DNA of 64,000 nucleotides from an uncultured Rhodospirillales bacterium (GTDB lineage Bacteria; Pseudomonadota; Alphaproteobacteria; CACIAM-22H2). The position numbers and the translations under genes are program-made. Of this stretch, positions 32,513 to 42,057 are shown piece by piece (position 1 is the stretch's first letter; the number at the start of each line of letters is the position of its first letter). The notes beneath the pieces are model-generated. The model was given only the letters and a program-made list of their open reading frames with translations, was not told the DNA's origin and did no database searches. The DNA lies in NCBI GenBank assembly GCA_937926175.1, contig CALANV010000035.1, positions 18,353 through 82,352 on the forward strand, read 5' to 3'.

Positions 32513-35500
32513 TCAGCGCGTGAGACGTCGCCACCAGCCACGGCGCGGCGGCGGTGGCGGTTCCTCCGACGGTGCCGGCGTCTCGGGCGCGCTCGTCTCG
32601 ACTATCGGCGCGTTTTCGGGCGCGGGGCTGTCGGCCGCGCCGGTCTCGACTGCCGGCACGTTCTCCGACGCCGGACTCTCGGCCGCGTGCGACTCGCTTT
32701 GCGATTCGGCCGGAACCGGTTCGGCCCGATGCTCGGGCGATGGCCGCGGTGCTTCCGTCACGATGCCTTCCGCAGGTCGAGCCTGATGTTCGTGTCCGGT
32801 CTGCTGTTCCTCCGGAAAACGCTCGGCACGTCGATTCCACGGCCAGTCGTAAGCATCGCCCGGACCTTCGACGACGGGATGCGGCCGGGGCCATTCCTCG
32901 TGGCTCTCCTGGCCGGGCGCCTGTTCGTGGGCGACTTCTTCCTGATGGCGATGGCGCGGGTCCGCGAACGGATCGTCATGCCCTTCCGCGGCCTGCCCTT
33001 CGATGACGCGGCGCCCACGACGACGGCCGCCCCGCCGGCCGCGACGCCGCCGGCGCGGTTGCCCCTCGCCGGTGCCATGCTCGTCAGGGCCTGCCGCGGC
33101 CTGGTCCGGCTCTGCGACTGCTTCTTCGACTTCGCCGTCCGCTTGGCTCATGTCCTCCGACGGCGCGGCAGTCGCCTCAGACGGTGGCGTTTCCGAATCT
33201 GCAGACGCGGCCTGCACGGCCTCGGCGCTCCGCTCCTCACCGCCACGGCCGCGGCGCCGACGGCGCCGACGGCGGCGGCGGTGACCGTCACCATCGCCGG
33301 CATCGCGTGCGGCCTCGGCCGTCACGTCGCCGGTGGTCACCTCGCCCCCATCGGCGGCGCTCGTTTCGGTGGTTTCGTGAACCGGCTCGCTCTCATCTGC
33401 CGCCTCGACGTCCACTGCCGGTGCGGGGAGGGAGGCCTGCCCCGGCAGCGGTTCTCCCGCCTGGCGCGTCCGAACCCGTTCCAGCCGGTAGGCCGGCGGA
33501 ATGAGCGTGTCGTCCCGACTGAACGTCACCCGCAGACCGAAGCGGGCCTCGATGCCGGCAAGCGCTTCGCGCTTCTGGTTGAGGACGTAAAGCGCCACGT
33601 TGGTCGGCACGTGCACGACGGCCTCGGCCGTGCGCATCTTGACGCCTTCCTCCTCGATCGCACGAAGCACATGAAGCGCGGCGGATTCCGTCGAGCGGAT
33701 GAAGCCGGTGCCGGCGCAATGCGGACAGCGCTCCGACGACACCTCGAGCAGGCTGGGACGGAGGCGCTGTCGCGACAGTTCGAGCAGGCCGAACGGCGAG
33801 ATTCGTCCGATCTGGATCCGCGCACGATCGCTCTTCATCGCCTCCTTGAGGCGTCGCTCGACCGCATGCTGGTTGCGCACGTCCTCCATGTCGATGAAGT
33901 CGATCACGATGAGGCCAGCAAGGTCGCGCAGGCGCAGCTGCCTGGCGATCTCGTCGGCCGCCTCGAGATTCGTCTTGAGCGCCGTCTCCTCGATGTGGCG
34001 CTCGCGCGTCGCCCGCCCGGAGTTGACGTCGATCGAAACCAGCGCCTCCGTCGGATTGATCACGATGTAGCCGCCGGACTTCAGGCGGACGGTCGGCGCA
34101 TGAATTTCCTCGAGCTGCGATTCGACCTGGAAGCGCTGGAAAAGCGGCACCGTCGGGTCGTTGTACAGATGGATCCGGTCGACATGGCTCGGCATCAGCG
34201 TCTTCATGAACGCTTTCGCCGCCCTGTATCCGGCCTCGCCTTCGACCAGAATCTCGTCGATGTCACGTGTGTAGAGATCCCGGATCGCCCGCTTGATCAG
34301 ATTGCCTTCCTCGTAGATGAGCGCCGGCGCGGTCGAATTCAGCGTCGTTTCGCGGATCTCGTCCCATTGACGCAGGAGATATTCGTAGTCCCGCTTGATC
34401 TCGGCCTTCGTACGCTCCATGCCCGCGGTGCGGAGGATCACCGCCATGCCCTCGGGGACATCAAGCTCCTCCATGATGGCCTTCAGCCGCTTGCGGTCCT
34501 GGGCGTTGGTGATGCGGCGGGAGATGCCGCCGCCGCGCGCCGTGTTCGGCATGAGGACGCAGTAGCGGCCCGCAAGGGACAGATAGGTCGTGAGAGCGGC
34601 GCCCTTGTTGCCGCGCTCCTCCTTCACGACCTGGACCAGCAGCACCTGACGCCGCTTGATGACCTCTTGGATCTTGTAGTGCCGCAGCGGACGGAACCGC
34701 TTGCGCGTTTCCACGGCCTCCACATCCGCATCGTCACCTCCCACGGACTCGACGGGAGGGGGTTCGGACTCGGGCGTCTCAAGGGTTTCAACTGCGTCTG
34801 CCACGGACGCCGCATCGTCCGACGGCGTTTCCGCCGCCGCGGCCTCGTCCTCGACGGCCCCGATCGGAGAAGGCTCCTGCGCGAGGTCGGGTGCAGCCTC
34901 GTCCGGCCGAGCGATCGTCTCGGTCGTCTCAACCGTCTCGGCAGTTCCAACAGTCTCGGCAGCCCCAGCACTCTCGACAGTCCCGGCCGTCTCGACAGCC
35001 GGGCGCTCGACCGAATCGTGTTCCGATTCGGCAGGTCCGGGCGCACCGAGCGACTCATGCATTTCCTGGGGAGCCGCCCCGACCGTGAACCACGGCCTGT
35101 GCTCGAGCGGGACCGTGTAATTATCCGACCCCGAATCCGTTGCCGCTGTCGAATCCGTTGGCTCCGACGCAGCTGACGGGGCCGTTTCGGCGCCTTCGGC
35201 AGAAGGCGCTATGCTAGCGTCGGGGCTGCCGGTGCCACCATCCTCCAATGGCGCAGCGGTCGCGCCTTCGTCCGTCTCCTCCCGGTCCGGCGGACGCGAC
35301 TCGTCAAGCGCCTCGTCCTCCTCCTCGGCTCTCTGCGCGGCGAGCAATGCCTCCCGGTCGGCGACGGGAATCCGCCAATAGTCCGGGTGTATCTCGCTGA
35401 AGGCGAGAAAGCCGTGCCGGTTTCCGCCGTATTCGACGAAGGCTGCCTGTAGCGACGGTTCAACCCGGGTGACTTTGGCGAGGTAGATGTTTCCTTTGAG

Positions 35501-35611
35501 CTGTTTCTTGGTCGATGTTTCGAAGTCGAATTCTTCAATCCGGTTGCCGTTGAGCACGACCACCCGGGTCTCCTCCGGGTGCGTCGCGTCGATGAGCATA
35601 CGTTTGACCAT
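32513..35611 (-). CDS. rne: Ribonuclease E (Rne/Rng family)
   Basis: The 1032-residue enzyme is the main RNA-decay and rRNA/tRNA-processing endonuclease and the degradosome scaffold. The catalytic half is complete: MLIDATHPEETRV at the start, an S1 domain with a long acidic insert (about residues 90-290, rich in E, T and A), VSIDVNSGRAT and LIVIDFIDMEDVRN with the magnesium-binding aspartates, and the zinc link CPHCAGTGFI. The C-terminal half is low-complexity, with arginine-rich tracts (about residues 780-880) that would bind RNA, and it ends RRGWWRRLTR, a conserved-type tip. The insert in S1 is typical of alphaproteobacterial RNase E. Confidence 0.96.
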   Translation of the reverse strand: MVKRMLIDATHPEETRVVVLNGNRIEEFDFETSTKKQLKGNIYLAKVTRVEPSLQAAFVEYGGNRHGFLAFSEIHPDYWRIPVADREALLAAQRAEEEDEALDESRPPDREETDEGATAAPLEDGGTGSPDASIAPSAEGAETAPSAASEPTDSTAATDSGSDNYTVPLEHRPWFTVGAAPQEMHESLGAPGPAESEHDSVERPAVETAGTVESAGAAETVGTAETVETTETIARPDEAAPDLAQEPSPIGAVEDEAAAAETPSDDAASVADAVETLETPESEPPPVESVGGDDADVEAVETRKRFRPLRHYKIQEVIKRRQVLLVQVVKEERGNKGAALTTYLSLAGRYCVLMPNTARGGGISRRITNAQDRKRLKAIMEELDVPEGMAVILRTAGMERTKAEIKRDYEYLLRQWDEIRETTLNSTAPALIYEEGNLIKRAIRDLYTRDIDEILVEGEAGYRAAKAFMKTLMPSHVDRIHLYNDPTVPLFQRFQVESQLEEIHAPTVRLKSGGYIVINPTEALVSIDVNSGRATRERHIEETALKTNLEAADEIARQLRLRDLAGLIVIDFIDMEDVRNQHAVERRLKEAMKSDRARIQIGRISPFGLLELSRQRLRPSLLEVSSERCPHCAGTGFIRSTESAALHVLRAIEEEGVKMRTAEAVVHVPTNVALYVLNQKREALAGIEARFGLRVTFSRDDTLIPPAYRLERVRTRQAGEPLPGQASLPAPAVDVEAADESEPVHETTETSAADGGEVTTGDVTAEAARDAGDGDGHRRRRRRRRRRGRGGEERSAEAVQAASADSETPPSEATAAPSEDMSQADGEVEEAVAEPDQAAAGPDEHGTGEGQPRRRRRGRRGGRRRGRRVIEGQAAEGHDDPFADPRHRHQEEVAHEQAPGQESHEEWPRPHPVVEGPGDAYDWPWNRRAERFPEEQQTGHEHQARPAEGIVTEAPRPSPEHRAEPVPAESQSESHAAESPASENVPAVETGAADSPAPENAPIVETSAPETPAPSEEPPPPPRRGWWRRLTR

Positions 35612-36026
35612 TCTTGCGATATCTCCAGTAGCCGCGCCACGGCGCGCATAAACGGCAGGCGCGAACCCGTCGGCGGGTCCAGCGGTTGCGCTTGGGCGCG
35701 CGGCGCCAATGTTCGAATCCCTGCGGATCGACAGCCCGACCTGGGTGGCCCACGGCCATCCTCAGTCCTTCCTGCAGGTCCAGTAGCAAACCGTTGGTCA
35801 GGTTGGTCACGGTCGGCGGCCGATCCCGGCGTATCCGTTTCGTTTCTCTCTCGTCCGCGGAAGCGCCCCTTGCGGGCGCGCCGGGCGCCACCGTTCCGGT
35901 CCGGAATGGGGCTGCCATATGCGAACGGAAATAAAATAGTCAGCGGATCAATCAACCACAATGACATAATGACCCGTCGCCGAAGCGTGGCCGGAACGGG
36001 GTTGAAATCCATTTGAAATCAGTGGT
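35612..36026. other. 415-bp divergent region between rne and the amidase gene; probable long rne 5' leader
   Basis: No gene is seen. On the minus strand a possible promoter has -10 TATTTT (35933-35938) and -35 TTGTGG (35956-35961) with 17 bp between, which would give rne a leader of about 315 nt. Long rne leaders are used for autoregulation in Escherichia coli, where RNase E cleaves its own message. In front of the amidase gene the 8-bp sequence TTGAAATC occurs twice, 11 bp apart (36002-36009 and 36013-36020). Confidence 0.4.
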
Positions 36027-37385
36027 ATGCGTATCGATCCGCAACTAAAACTGAAGCCAATGTGGCGTTTCTTCGGACGGCTGGCATGGGGGATCCTCGT
36101 CGGTGCCGTCGTCCTCGGAACTGTTTTCAAGGCTGACGCACGCCCCGCGGTCACGTCGGTGAGCTTCGCCGACAAGGGTGGCTTCACCCACCTCGTGGTC
36201 GAGCTTACCGACAGAGCAGAATACCGCGTTTTTGTGCTGAGTGAGCCGATGCGGCTGGTCATTGATCTGCCGCCGCTCGACTGGCGGCTCCGCGGCGGGC
36301 AGGGTGTGGCACATGGCTTCATCGCCGGCTACCGGTTCGGTCAGTTCGATGCCACCACCAGTCGTTTGGTGCTGGATCTTGCCGAACCGGCCCGCGTCCG
36401 GCGTTCCGGTTACGAATTGTCCGTCGGGCGTCAGCGCCTCGTGTTCGAGCTCGAGCGTGTCAGCATGGAAGCTTTCCTGGCGGACGTGCAGCCTTGGACG
36501 GCATCGGGCGCGATGCTCAAGGCGTCGACCGTGTCGTCGCCGCGCGCGGCGGGACCGTCCACATCCGCCGATCAGGCCGGGGTATCGAGCTTGGCCGCGC
36601 TGCCGGGGCCGCCGCCACCGGCGCCGCGTGCGACGATTGCGCCGGCTGCGGCTTCGGCGACCGGTGCGGCAAGATCAGGAGGGCAGCGTGCCGCCGGCAA
36701 ACGGGTGGTCGCCGTCGACGCCGGCCATGGCGGTGTCGACCCGGGGGCAATCGGGACACGCGGAACCTATGAAAAGGACATCACGCTCGCCGTCGCCCGC
36801 GAGCTGCGACGACAGCTCGAAAGAACGGGCCGTTATCGCGTCGTGATGACGCGTGACGACGACATATTCGTGCGACTGCGTGACCGCGTCGCCCGGGCGA
36901 GAGCGGCGAATGCGGAGCTTTTCGTGTCGATCCACGCGGATTCGATCGCTTCGTCGAGCACGCGCGGCGCGAGTGTCTATACCCTCTCGGAGACCGCGTC
37001 GGACGCGGAGGCAGAGGCCCTGGCCGCTCGTGAGAACTACGCTGACATCATTGCGGGGGTGGATCTCTCCGCCGAGAACAAGGAAGTCGTCAGCATTCTC
37101 ATCGACCTTGCGCAGCGTGAAACCATGAACCTTTCGGCCGCGTTTGCCTCGATATTGGTCGATGAGCTCGGGCGCGATATCCAGCTTCTGCCCAACCGGC
37201 CGCACCGGTTTGCGGGGTTTACTGTCCTGCGTGCGCCCGATGTGCCGTCGGTGCTGATCGAGCTTGGATATCTGTCGAACCCGAATGACGAGAAGCTCCT
37301 TGTCCGCCCGCAACACCGCTCCAAGGTGGCGGCGGCCATCGTCCGGGCCATCGACCGGTACTTCGCAAGCAAGGGCCGGTCATAA
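36027..37385 (+). CDS. N-acetylmuramoyl-L-alanine amidase with AMIN domain (AmiC type)
   Basis: The 452-residue protein has an N-terminal signal segment (hydrophobic about residues 17-33, cleavage after ADA), an AMIN domain that binds peptidoglycan or septal structures (about 38-145), a proline- and alanine-rich linker (about 160-225), and the catalytic Amidase_3 domain. Zinc-binding and catalytic blocks are VAVDAGHGGVDPGAIG, ELFVSIHADSI and VLIELGYLSNPNDEK. It cuts the bond between muramic acid and the peptide during cell separation. It lies 99 bp upstream of the PBP1a gene, a common pairing in alphaproteobacteria. Confidence 0.93.
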   Translation: MRIDPQLKLKPMWRFFGRLAWGILVGAVVLGTVFKADARPAVTSVSFADKGGFTHLVVELTDRAEYRVFVLSEPMRLVIDLPPLDWRLRGGQGVAHGFIAGYRFGQFDATTSRLVLDLAEPARVRRSGYELSVGRQRLVFELERVSMEAFLADVQPWTASGAMLKASTVSSPRAAGPSTSADQAGVSSLAALPGPPPPAPRATIAPAAASATGAARSGGQRAAGKRVVAVDAGHGGVDPGAIGTRGTYEKDITLAVARELRRQLERTGRYRVVMTRDDDIFVRLRDRVARARAANAELFVSIHADSIASSSTRGASVYTLSETASDAEAEALAARENYADIIAGVDLSAENKEVVSILIDLAQRETMNLSAAFASILVDELGRDIQLLPNRPHRFAGFTVLRAPDVPSVLIELGYLSNPNDEKLLVRPQHRSKVAAAIVRAIDRYFASKGRS

Positions 37386-37484
37386 CCTGGCCACAGTTAT
37401 AGGGCTACGTTAACTGTCGACCGGCTACAATAAAGGCGGGTTTGCCCGATTTCCGGCGCCTGTTGGCCGGCGGACCGATGGAAG

Positions 37485-39899
37485 ATGCGCAAGCTGTTGA
37501 TAAGATTGCTTATTCTTCTTGTGCTCGCGGCCATGCTCGGGGCCGGCGGCGGGCTTGCCGTGCTGTGGTACTTCGCGCGCGGGTTGCCCGATTATCAGCA
37601 GCTCGCCGACTATGAGCCCCCGGTGCTCACACGCGTCCACGCAGGCGATGGCCGCATCCTGGCCGAGTTCGCAATCGAACGCCGGCTGTTCGTCCCTGTG
37701 AGCGCGATGCCGCGCCACGTCATCCAGGCCTTCATCTCAGCCGAGGACAAGAACTTCTGGACGCATCCGGGGATCAGCATTCCCGACATTTTGCGCGCGG
37801 CCGTCTTCAATCTTCTGCACCGCGATCGGCGGCCGGTCGGTGCCTCCACGATCACGCAGCAGGTCGCCAAGAATTTCCTGCTGACGAACGAGGTATCGCT
37901 GGAGCGCAAGGTGAAGGAGGCGATCCTTGCCTTCCGCATCGAGCAGGCGCTGAGCAAGGAGCGCATCCTCGAACTCTATCTAAACGAGATCTATCTCGGT
38001 TTCGGGGCCTACGGCGTCGCTGCGGCGGCCCTGAACTATTTCAACAAGTCACTGGATGAATTGACGATCGCGGAAGCAGCGTTTCTGGCGGCGTTGCCGA
38101 AGGCGCCCAGCAACTATAATCCGATCCGCTATCCCGAGACGGCAAAGGCGCGGCGCGACTGGGTCATCGGGCGCATGCTCGAAGACGGGGCCATCACCAA
38201 AGCCGAAGCTGAGATGGCGCGCCAAACGCCGCTTCAGGTCCGCTCGCGCAGCGAGATCGAAACCGTTCGTGCCGATTATTTCACCGAAGAAGTACGCCGC
38301 GAGCTTTTGCAGCGCTTTGGCGAGCGGGGTCTTTACGGCGGCGGACTGTCGGTTCGCACCACTCTTGATCCGAAGCTGCAGGAAATCGCCGTCAGCGCCC
38401 TCCGCAACGGCCTGATCGCCTATGACCGGCGCCATGGCTGGCGCGGGCCGATCGCGCGCATCGATCCGGGTATCGGCTGGGAACGTCGCGTGCAGGCAAC
38501 GGCGCGGCCGGCAGGCCTGCTGCCGGAGTGGCAGCTCGCGGTCGTCCTCGACATCAACGATGCGGGGGCCGAGATCGGACTTGCCGACGGCACGCGCGGC
38601 TTCATCCCGTTCTCGGAGATCCAGTGGGCGCGCCAGCCGCTCGAGGAGCAGCGCCTCGGGCCGCCGTTGCGGCACCCTTCGGATGCACTCGCGGCCGGCG
38701 ACGTCGTTGCGGTCGAGCAGCTCGCTCAAGACGGGCGGGACGACCGTGCGCTTTACACCCTCAGGCAGATCCCGAATGTCGGCGGGGCGGTCGTCGTGCT
38801 CGATCCGCATACCGGTCGCGTGCTGGCGATGGTCGGCGGCTGGCGCTTCGAGGCGAGCCAGTTCAACCGCGCGACCCAGGCGCAGCGTCAGCCCGGTTCT
38901 TCGTTCAAACCTTTTGTTTATCTGGCGGCGCTCGACAACGGCTTTACGCCGTCGAGCCTTGTCCTCGACGCGCCGATCGTCATCGATCAGGGACCGGGTC
39001 TTGGCCGCTGGAAGCCGGCCAACTACACGCGGAACTTCTTCGGGCCAAGCCCGTTGCGCGTCGGCATCGAACAGTCCCGCAACCTGATGACGGTCCGTCT
39101 TGCACAGTATGTCGGCATGGACAAGGTCGCCGAATACGCGGAGCGTTTCGGGATCTACGACGATCTGCCCGAGCATCTGTCGATGGCGCTGGGCGCGGGC
39201 GAGACCACGTTGCTGCGCATGACGACGGCCTACGCGATGATCGTCAACGGCGGCAAGCGCATCCGGCCGACGCTGATCGATCGCGTTCAGGACCGCAACG
39301 GCCGCACGATCTTCAAGCACGATACGCGGCCATGCGAAGAGTGCCGGGTCGAGTATTGGGCGAATCAGCCGGTGCCGACACTGCCGGACCTGCGGGAGCA
39401 GGTCATCGACGCCGCGACAGCATATCAGATGGTCAGCATGCTGCAAGGCGTGGTGGAACGCGGCACGGGGCGGCGGATTCGGGAGATCGGCAAGCCGCTC
39501 GCCGGCAAGACCGGAACGACGAACGACAGCTTCGATGCCTGGTTCATCGGGTTTTCACCGGATCTGGTCGCCGGCGTATTCGTCGGTTTCGACACGCCGC
39601 GCACGCTGGGGCCGAACGAATCGGGCTCAAGCGTCGCCGTGCCGATCTTCAAGGACCTGATGGCCGAGGCCCTCAAGGATCGACCGGCCGTGCCGTTCCG
39701 CATTCCGCCCGGCATTCGCCTCGTGCGTGTGAACCCCGCCACCGGACTTGTCGCGCATCCCGGTGATCGCAGTGCGATCTGGGAGGCGTTCAAGCCGGGA
39801 ACCGAGCCGACCGTGGCGGGGCCCGTGCTCGATGACAGCGCAGCTGAAGCACCGTCCACCCATCCCATTCCCGCGAGCGGCACGGGTGGGCTCTACTAG
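37485..39899 (+). CDS. mrcA: Penicillin-binding protein 1A (bifunctional transglycosylase/transpeptidase)
   Basis: The 804-residue protein builds peptidoglycan strands and cross-links them. It has one N-terminal membrane helix (about residues 6-27) and a GT51 transglycosylase domain with EDKNFWTHPGI and GASTITQQVAKNFLL. An inserted domain lies between the catalytic domains. In the transpeptidase domain, the serine of SSFK is S472, the SxN motif is SRN in GIEQSRNLMTV, and the KTG motif starts at K675. All catalytic motifs are present. The length is normal for class A PBP1a. The start ATG at 37485 follows GGACCGATGGAAG. Confidence 0.95.
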   Translation: MRKLLIRLLILLVLAAMLGAGGGLAVLWYFARGLPDYQQLADYEPPVLTRVHAGDGRILAEFAIERRLFVPVSAMPRHVIQAFISAEDKNFWTHPGISIPDILRAAVFNLLHRDRRPVGASTITQQVAKNFLLTNEVSLERKVKEAILAFRIEQALSKERILELYLNEIYLGFGAYGVAAAALNYFNKSLDELTIAEAAFLAALPKAPSNYNPIRYPETAKARRDWVIGRMLEDGAITKAEAEMARQTPLQVRSRSEIETVRADYFTEEVRRELLQRFGERGLYGGGLSVRTTLDPKLQEIAVSALRNGLIAYDRRHGWRGPIARIDPGIGWERRVQATARPAGLLPEWQLAVVLDINDAGAEIGLADGTRGFIPFSEIQWARQPLEEQRLGPPLRHPSDALAAGDVVAVEQLAQDGRDDRALYTLRQIPNVGGAVVVLDPHTGRVLAMVGGWRFEASQFNRATQAQRQPGSSFKPFVYLAALDNGFTPSSLVLDAPIVIDQGPGLGRWKPANYTRNFFGPSPLRVGIEQSRNLMTVRLAQYVGMDKVAEYAERFGIYDDLPEHLSMALGAGETTLLRMTTAYAMIVNGGKRIRPTLIDRVQDRNGRTIFKHDTRPCEECRVEYWANQPVPTLPDLREQVIDAATAYQMVSMLQGVVERGTGRRIREIGKPLAGKTGTTNDSFDAWFIGFSPDLVAGVFVGFDTPRTLGPNESGSSVAVPIFKDLMAEALKDRPAVPFRIPPGIRLVRVNPATGLVAHPGDRSAIWEAFKPGTEPTVAGPVLDDSAAEAPSTHPIPASGTGGLY

Positions 39900-39928
39900 C
39901 CGTGGGAGGCGTCCGGGTAATGGCCGGA

Positions 39929-40216
39929 TCAACTGGACAGCATGCGTTTGATGCGCTGGATGTCGGGCAACGACATTGCGCCGACGCTGGCCGAGACGGC
40001 CTCGGCGTAGCTGCGAGCCTCGTGCGCTGCCCGGCGCGCGGCCGCGATGCGCGAAATCGTGCGGTCGTGTCTTTCCTCGAGCGCAAACATCGCGATGGCG
40101 CGCGCCGTCGCCGCCCGCACCGAGACCGCCAATCGGCGACGCGGAATCCATGGCACCTTCGCGCTGGCAGGGATGCGCGGATGCGATGCGGCAGGAAAGG
40201 GCACGATGGTCGCCAT
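39929..40216 (-). CDS. Small basic protein of unknown function
   Basis: A 95-codon frame on the minus strand has codon use like the neighbouring genes (mostly G or C in the third position). The product starts MATIVPFPAASHPRIPAS and continues with an arginine- and alanine-rich helical segment, then ends SLPDIQRIKRMLSS. No membrane segment, signal or known domain is visible. It converges with mrcA (29 bp between stops) and is divergent from prfB. I cannot name a family. Confidence 0.45.
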   Translation of the reverse strand: MATIVPFPAASHPRIPASAKVPWIPRRRLAVSVRAATARAIAMFALEERHDRTISRIAAARRAAHEARSYAEAVSASVGAMSLPDIQRIKRMLSS

Positions 40217-40409
40217 CGCTCGCCTCGGCTGACGCCGCAGTGTCGCGCAGACCGTTGGTCTCTCGCTACTGTCGGTTGCGGCAGGGGCAGCTACCCGTAA
40301 TGGTTGCACGGGGTGTGCTTGGTCTACCTCGCCCGCGTAGTGGCAGCGGCGCGCAGCATGCGCCCCCTTGCGCGGGAGGGGGCGGAAAGGGGTAAATTGC
40401 CCCCCGAGC

Positions 40410-40451
40410 TTCGACACTCGACATATTCCGTTCGACACTCGACATATTCCG
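40410..40451. repeat. Perfect 21-bp tandem duplication upstream of prfB
   Basis: The 21-bp unit beginning TTCGACACTCGACATATTCC occurs twice without a gap (40410-40430 and 40431-40451). It lies 44-85 bp before the prfB start codon, in a 278-bp gap that has no other recognisable content apart from G- and C-runs at 40365-40406. Confidence 0.75.
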
Positions 40452-40494
40452 GGTGTCGGGCTTTTGGTTTGAACGCAACACGCAATAGGGACAA

Positions 40495-41626
40495 ATGCGC
40501 GCTGAAATCGCCGAGATTGCCGCCGAGATCAAGCAGTCGTTGGGACTGCTGAGGAGGCATCTTTGACTACGATAACGCCGTAAAACGACTCGCCGAACTG
40601 AACGCGCGGGCGGAAGATCCCGCGTTGTGGAATGATCCGACCAAGGCGCAAGCCGTTCTGCGCGAGCGTGCGCATCTGGACAAGGCGCTGAACAGCGTCC
40701 GGACCCTCGAGGCGGAACTCAACGACACCGTAGGCCTGATCGAACTCGCCGAGGCCGAAGGTGACCAGGCCGTGCTTGCCGATGCCGAGGAGGCGCTGCG
40801 CCGGCTCAAGGACAGTGCCGCCAAGCGCAGCCTCGAGGCATTGCTGTCGGGCGAGGCCGACGCGAACGACGCCTATCTGGAGATTCACGCGGGCGCCGGC
40901 GGGACCGAGAGCCAGGACTGGGCGCAGATGCTGCTGCGGCTCTACATGCGCTGGGCGGACGCGCACGGATACAAGGTCGAGTTCGAGGAGGAGAGCCCGG
41001 GCGAAGAGGCCGGGATCAAGTCCGCGACGATCAAGATCATTGGACCGAACGCCTATGGCTGGCTGAAGACCGAGTCGGGCGTTCACCGTCTCGTGCGCAT
41101 CTCGCCGTTCGATGCGAATGCACGTCGGCACACGAGCTTTGCCTCGGTCTGGGTCTATCCGGTGGTGGACGACACCATTGATATCCAGATCAACGAGGCC
41201 GACGTCCGCACCGACGTGTACCGTGCGTCGGGGGCAGGGGGGCAGCACGTCAACAAGACCGAAAGCGCCGTGCGTCTGACGCACATACCGACCGGCATCG
41301 TCGTTGCCTGCCAGAGCGAGCGTTCGCAGCACAAGAATCGGGAGCGTGCCTGGAAGATGCTCAAGGCGCGGCTCTATGAGCTCGAGCTGCAGAAACGCGA
41401 GGCGGCGGCTCGAGCCGAGCACGAATCCAAGAGCGAAATCGGCTGGGGGCACCAGATCCGTTCGTACGTGCTGCAGCCCTATCAGCTGGTCAAGGACCTT
41501 CGCACCGGCGTCGAAACCAGCGACACGAGCGGCGTGCTGGACGGCGACATCGACCAGTTCCTCGAAGCGTCTCTTGCGGCGCGTCTCAAAGGCGGTGTCG
41601 GACGCACCGAGGCGGCGGCGGAGTAG
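40495..41626 (+). CDS. prfB: Peptide chain release factor 2, expressed by programmed +1 frameshift
   Basis: RF2 recognises the stop codons UAA and UGA. Translation starts at ATG 40495 and runs 23 codons (MRAEIAEIAAEIKQSLGLLR and on to RHL) to CTT at 40561-40563 followed by an in-frame TGA at 40564-40566. Skipping one base puts the ribosome at GAC 40565 and yields 376 residues in total. The site has the standard elements: an internal AGGAGG at 40552-40557, a 3-nt spacer, CTT, and TGAC. The protein then shows RF2 motifs, including the peptidyl-transferase GGQ in RASGAGGQHVNKTESAVRL. The CDS range includes the skipped base, so simple translation shows a false stop. The shift gives autoregulation, since low RF2 increases it. 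Confidence 0.95.
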
Positions 41627-41673
41627 CACCGAAGCAAGGAGTGGCGATTTCGGAGACGGGAGGAGACAACGCG

Positions 41674-41979
41674 ATGAAGTACGTCCTGCTCGGTACGCTC
41701 AATGCGGCGACGATGACCAAACAGGAAAAGCGCACGACGACGGCGCGTGCCAAGCTGAAGGAACTCGGGATCAAGCTGGACAGCGTGTACTACACGCAGG
41801 GACCCTACGATTTCGTCGATGTCGTCGACGCCCCGACGCCCGAGGCGGTTCTCGCGTTCTCCGTCTGGTACGGCCAGCAGGGGTATGGTCGCATCCAGTC
41901 ATTGCCCGCTTTCGACGAGCGGACGATGGTAAAGTCGCTGGCAAAGGCGGGCGTACGCGGCCGCCGCGCAGCCCGATAG
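41674..41979 (+). CDS. GYD domain protein
   Basis: The 101-residue protein starts MKYVLLGTLNAATMTKQEKR and contains YYTQGPYDFVDVVDAPTPEAVLAFSVWYGQQGYGR, which matches the GYD domain family of small bacterial proteins with a ferredoxin-like fold. Its function is unknown. The ATG at 41674 is preceded by GGAGGAGACAACGCG, a strong ribosome-binding site. It follows prfB by 47 bp. Confidence 0.8.
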   Translation: MKYVLLGTLNAATMTKQEKRTTTARAKLKELGIKLDSVYYTQGPYDFVDVVDAPTPEAVLAFSVWYGQQGYGRIQSLPAFDERTMVKSLAKAGVRGRRAAR

Positions 41980-42020
41980 CGTGGTGCCGATCCCGTCGGG
42001 CGGGAGCCGGCCGCAATCCG

Positions 42021-42053
42021 ACGCCCGGGCCGCGTTCCGCGACCCGGGCGTTT
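42021..42053. terminator. Bidirectional hairpin between the GYD and peroxiredoxin genes
   Basis: ACGCCCGGG (42021-42029) pairs with CCCGGGCGT (42043-42051), and inside CGCG (42031-42034) pairs with CGCG (42038-42041) around TTC. TTT follows on the plus strand. It lies between the two converging stop codons and probably ends the rightward prfB-GYD transcript. Confidence 0.6.
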
Positions 42054-42057
42054 CGCA

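Noticed and set aside
32351..35176. A 941-codon open frame opposite rne
   Set aside because: RNase E motifs on the minus strand are complete. The antisense frame only reflects high GC content at third positions.
37393..37417. Inverted repeat ACAGTTA/TAACTGT between the amidase and PBP1a genes
   Set aside because: It is a 7-bp AT-rich stem with an 11-nt loop and no T run. It may be an operator, but nothing else supports this.
40561..40566. In-frame TGA near the start of prfB, which could suggest a pseudogene
   Set aside because: The surroundings match the standard RF2 frameshift site, so the gene is intact.
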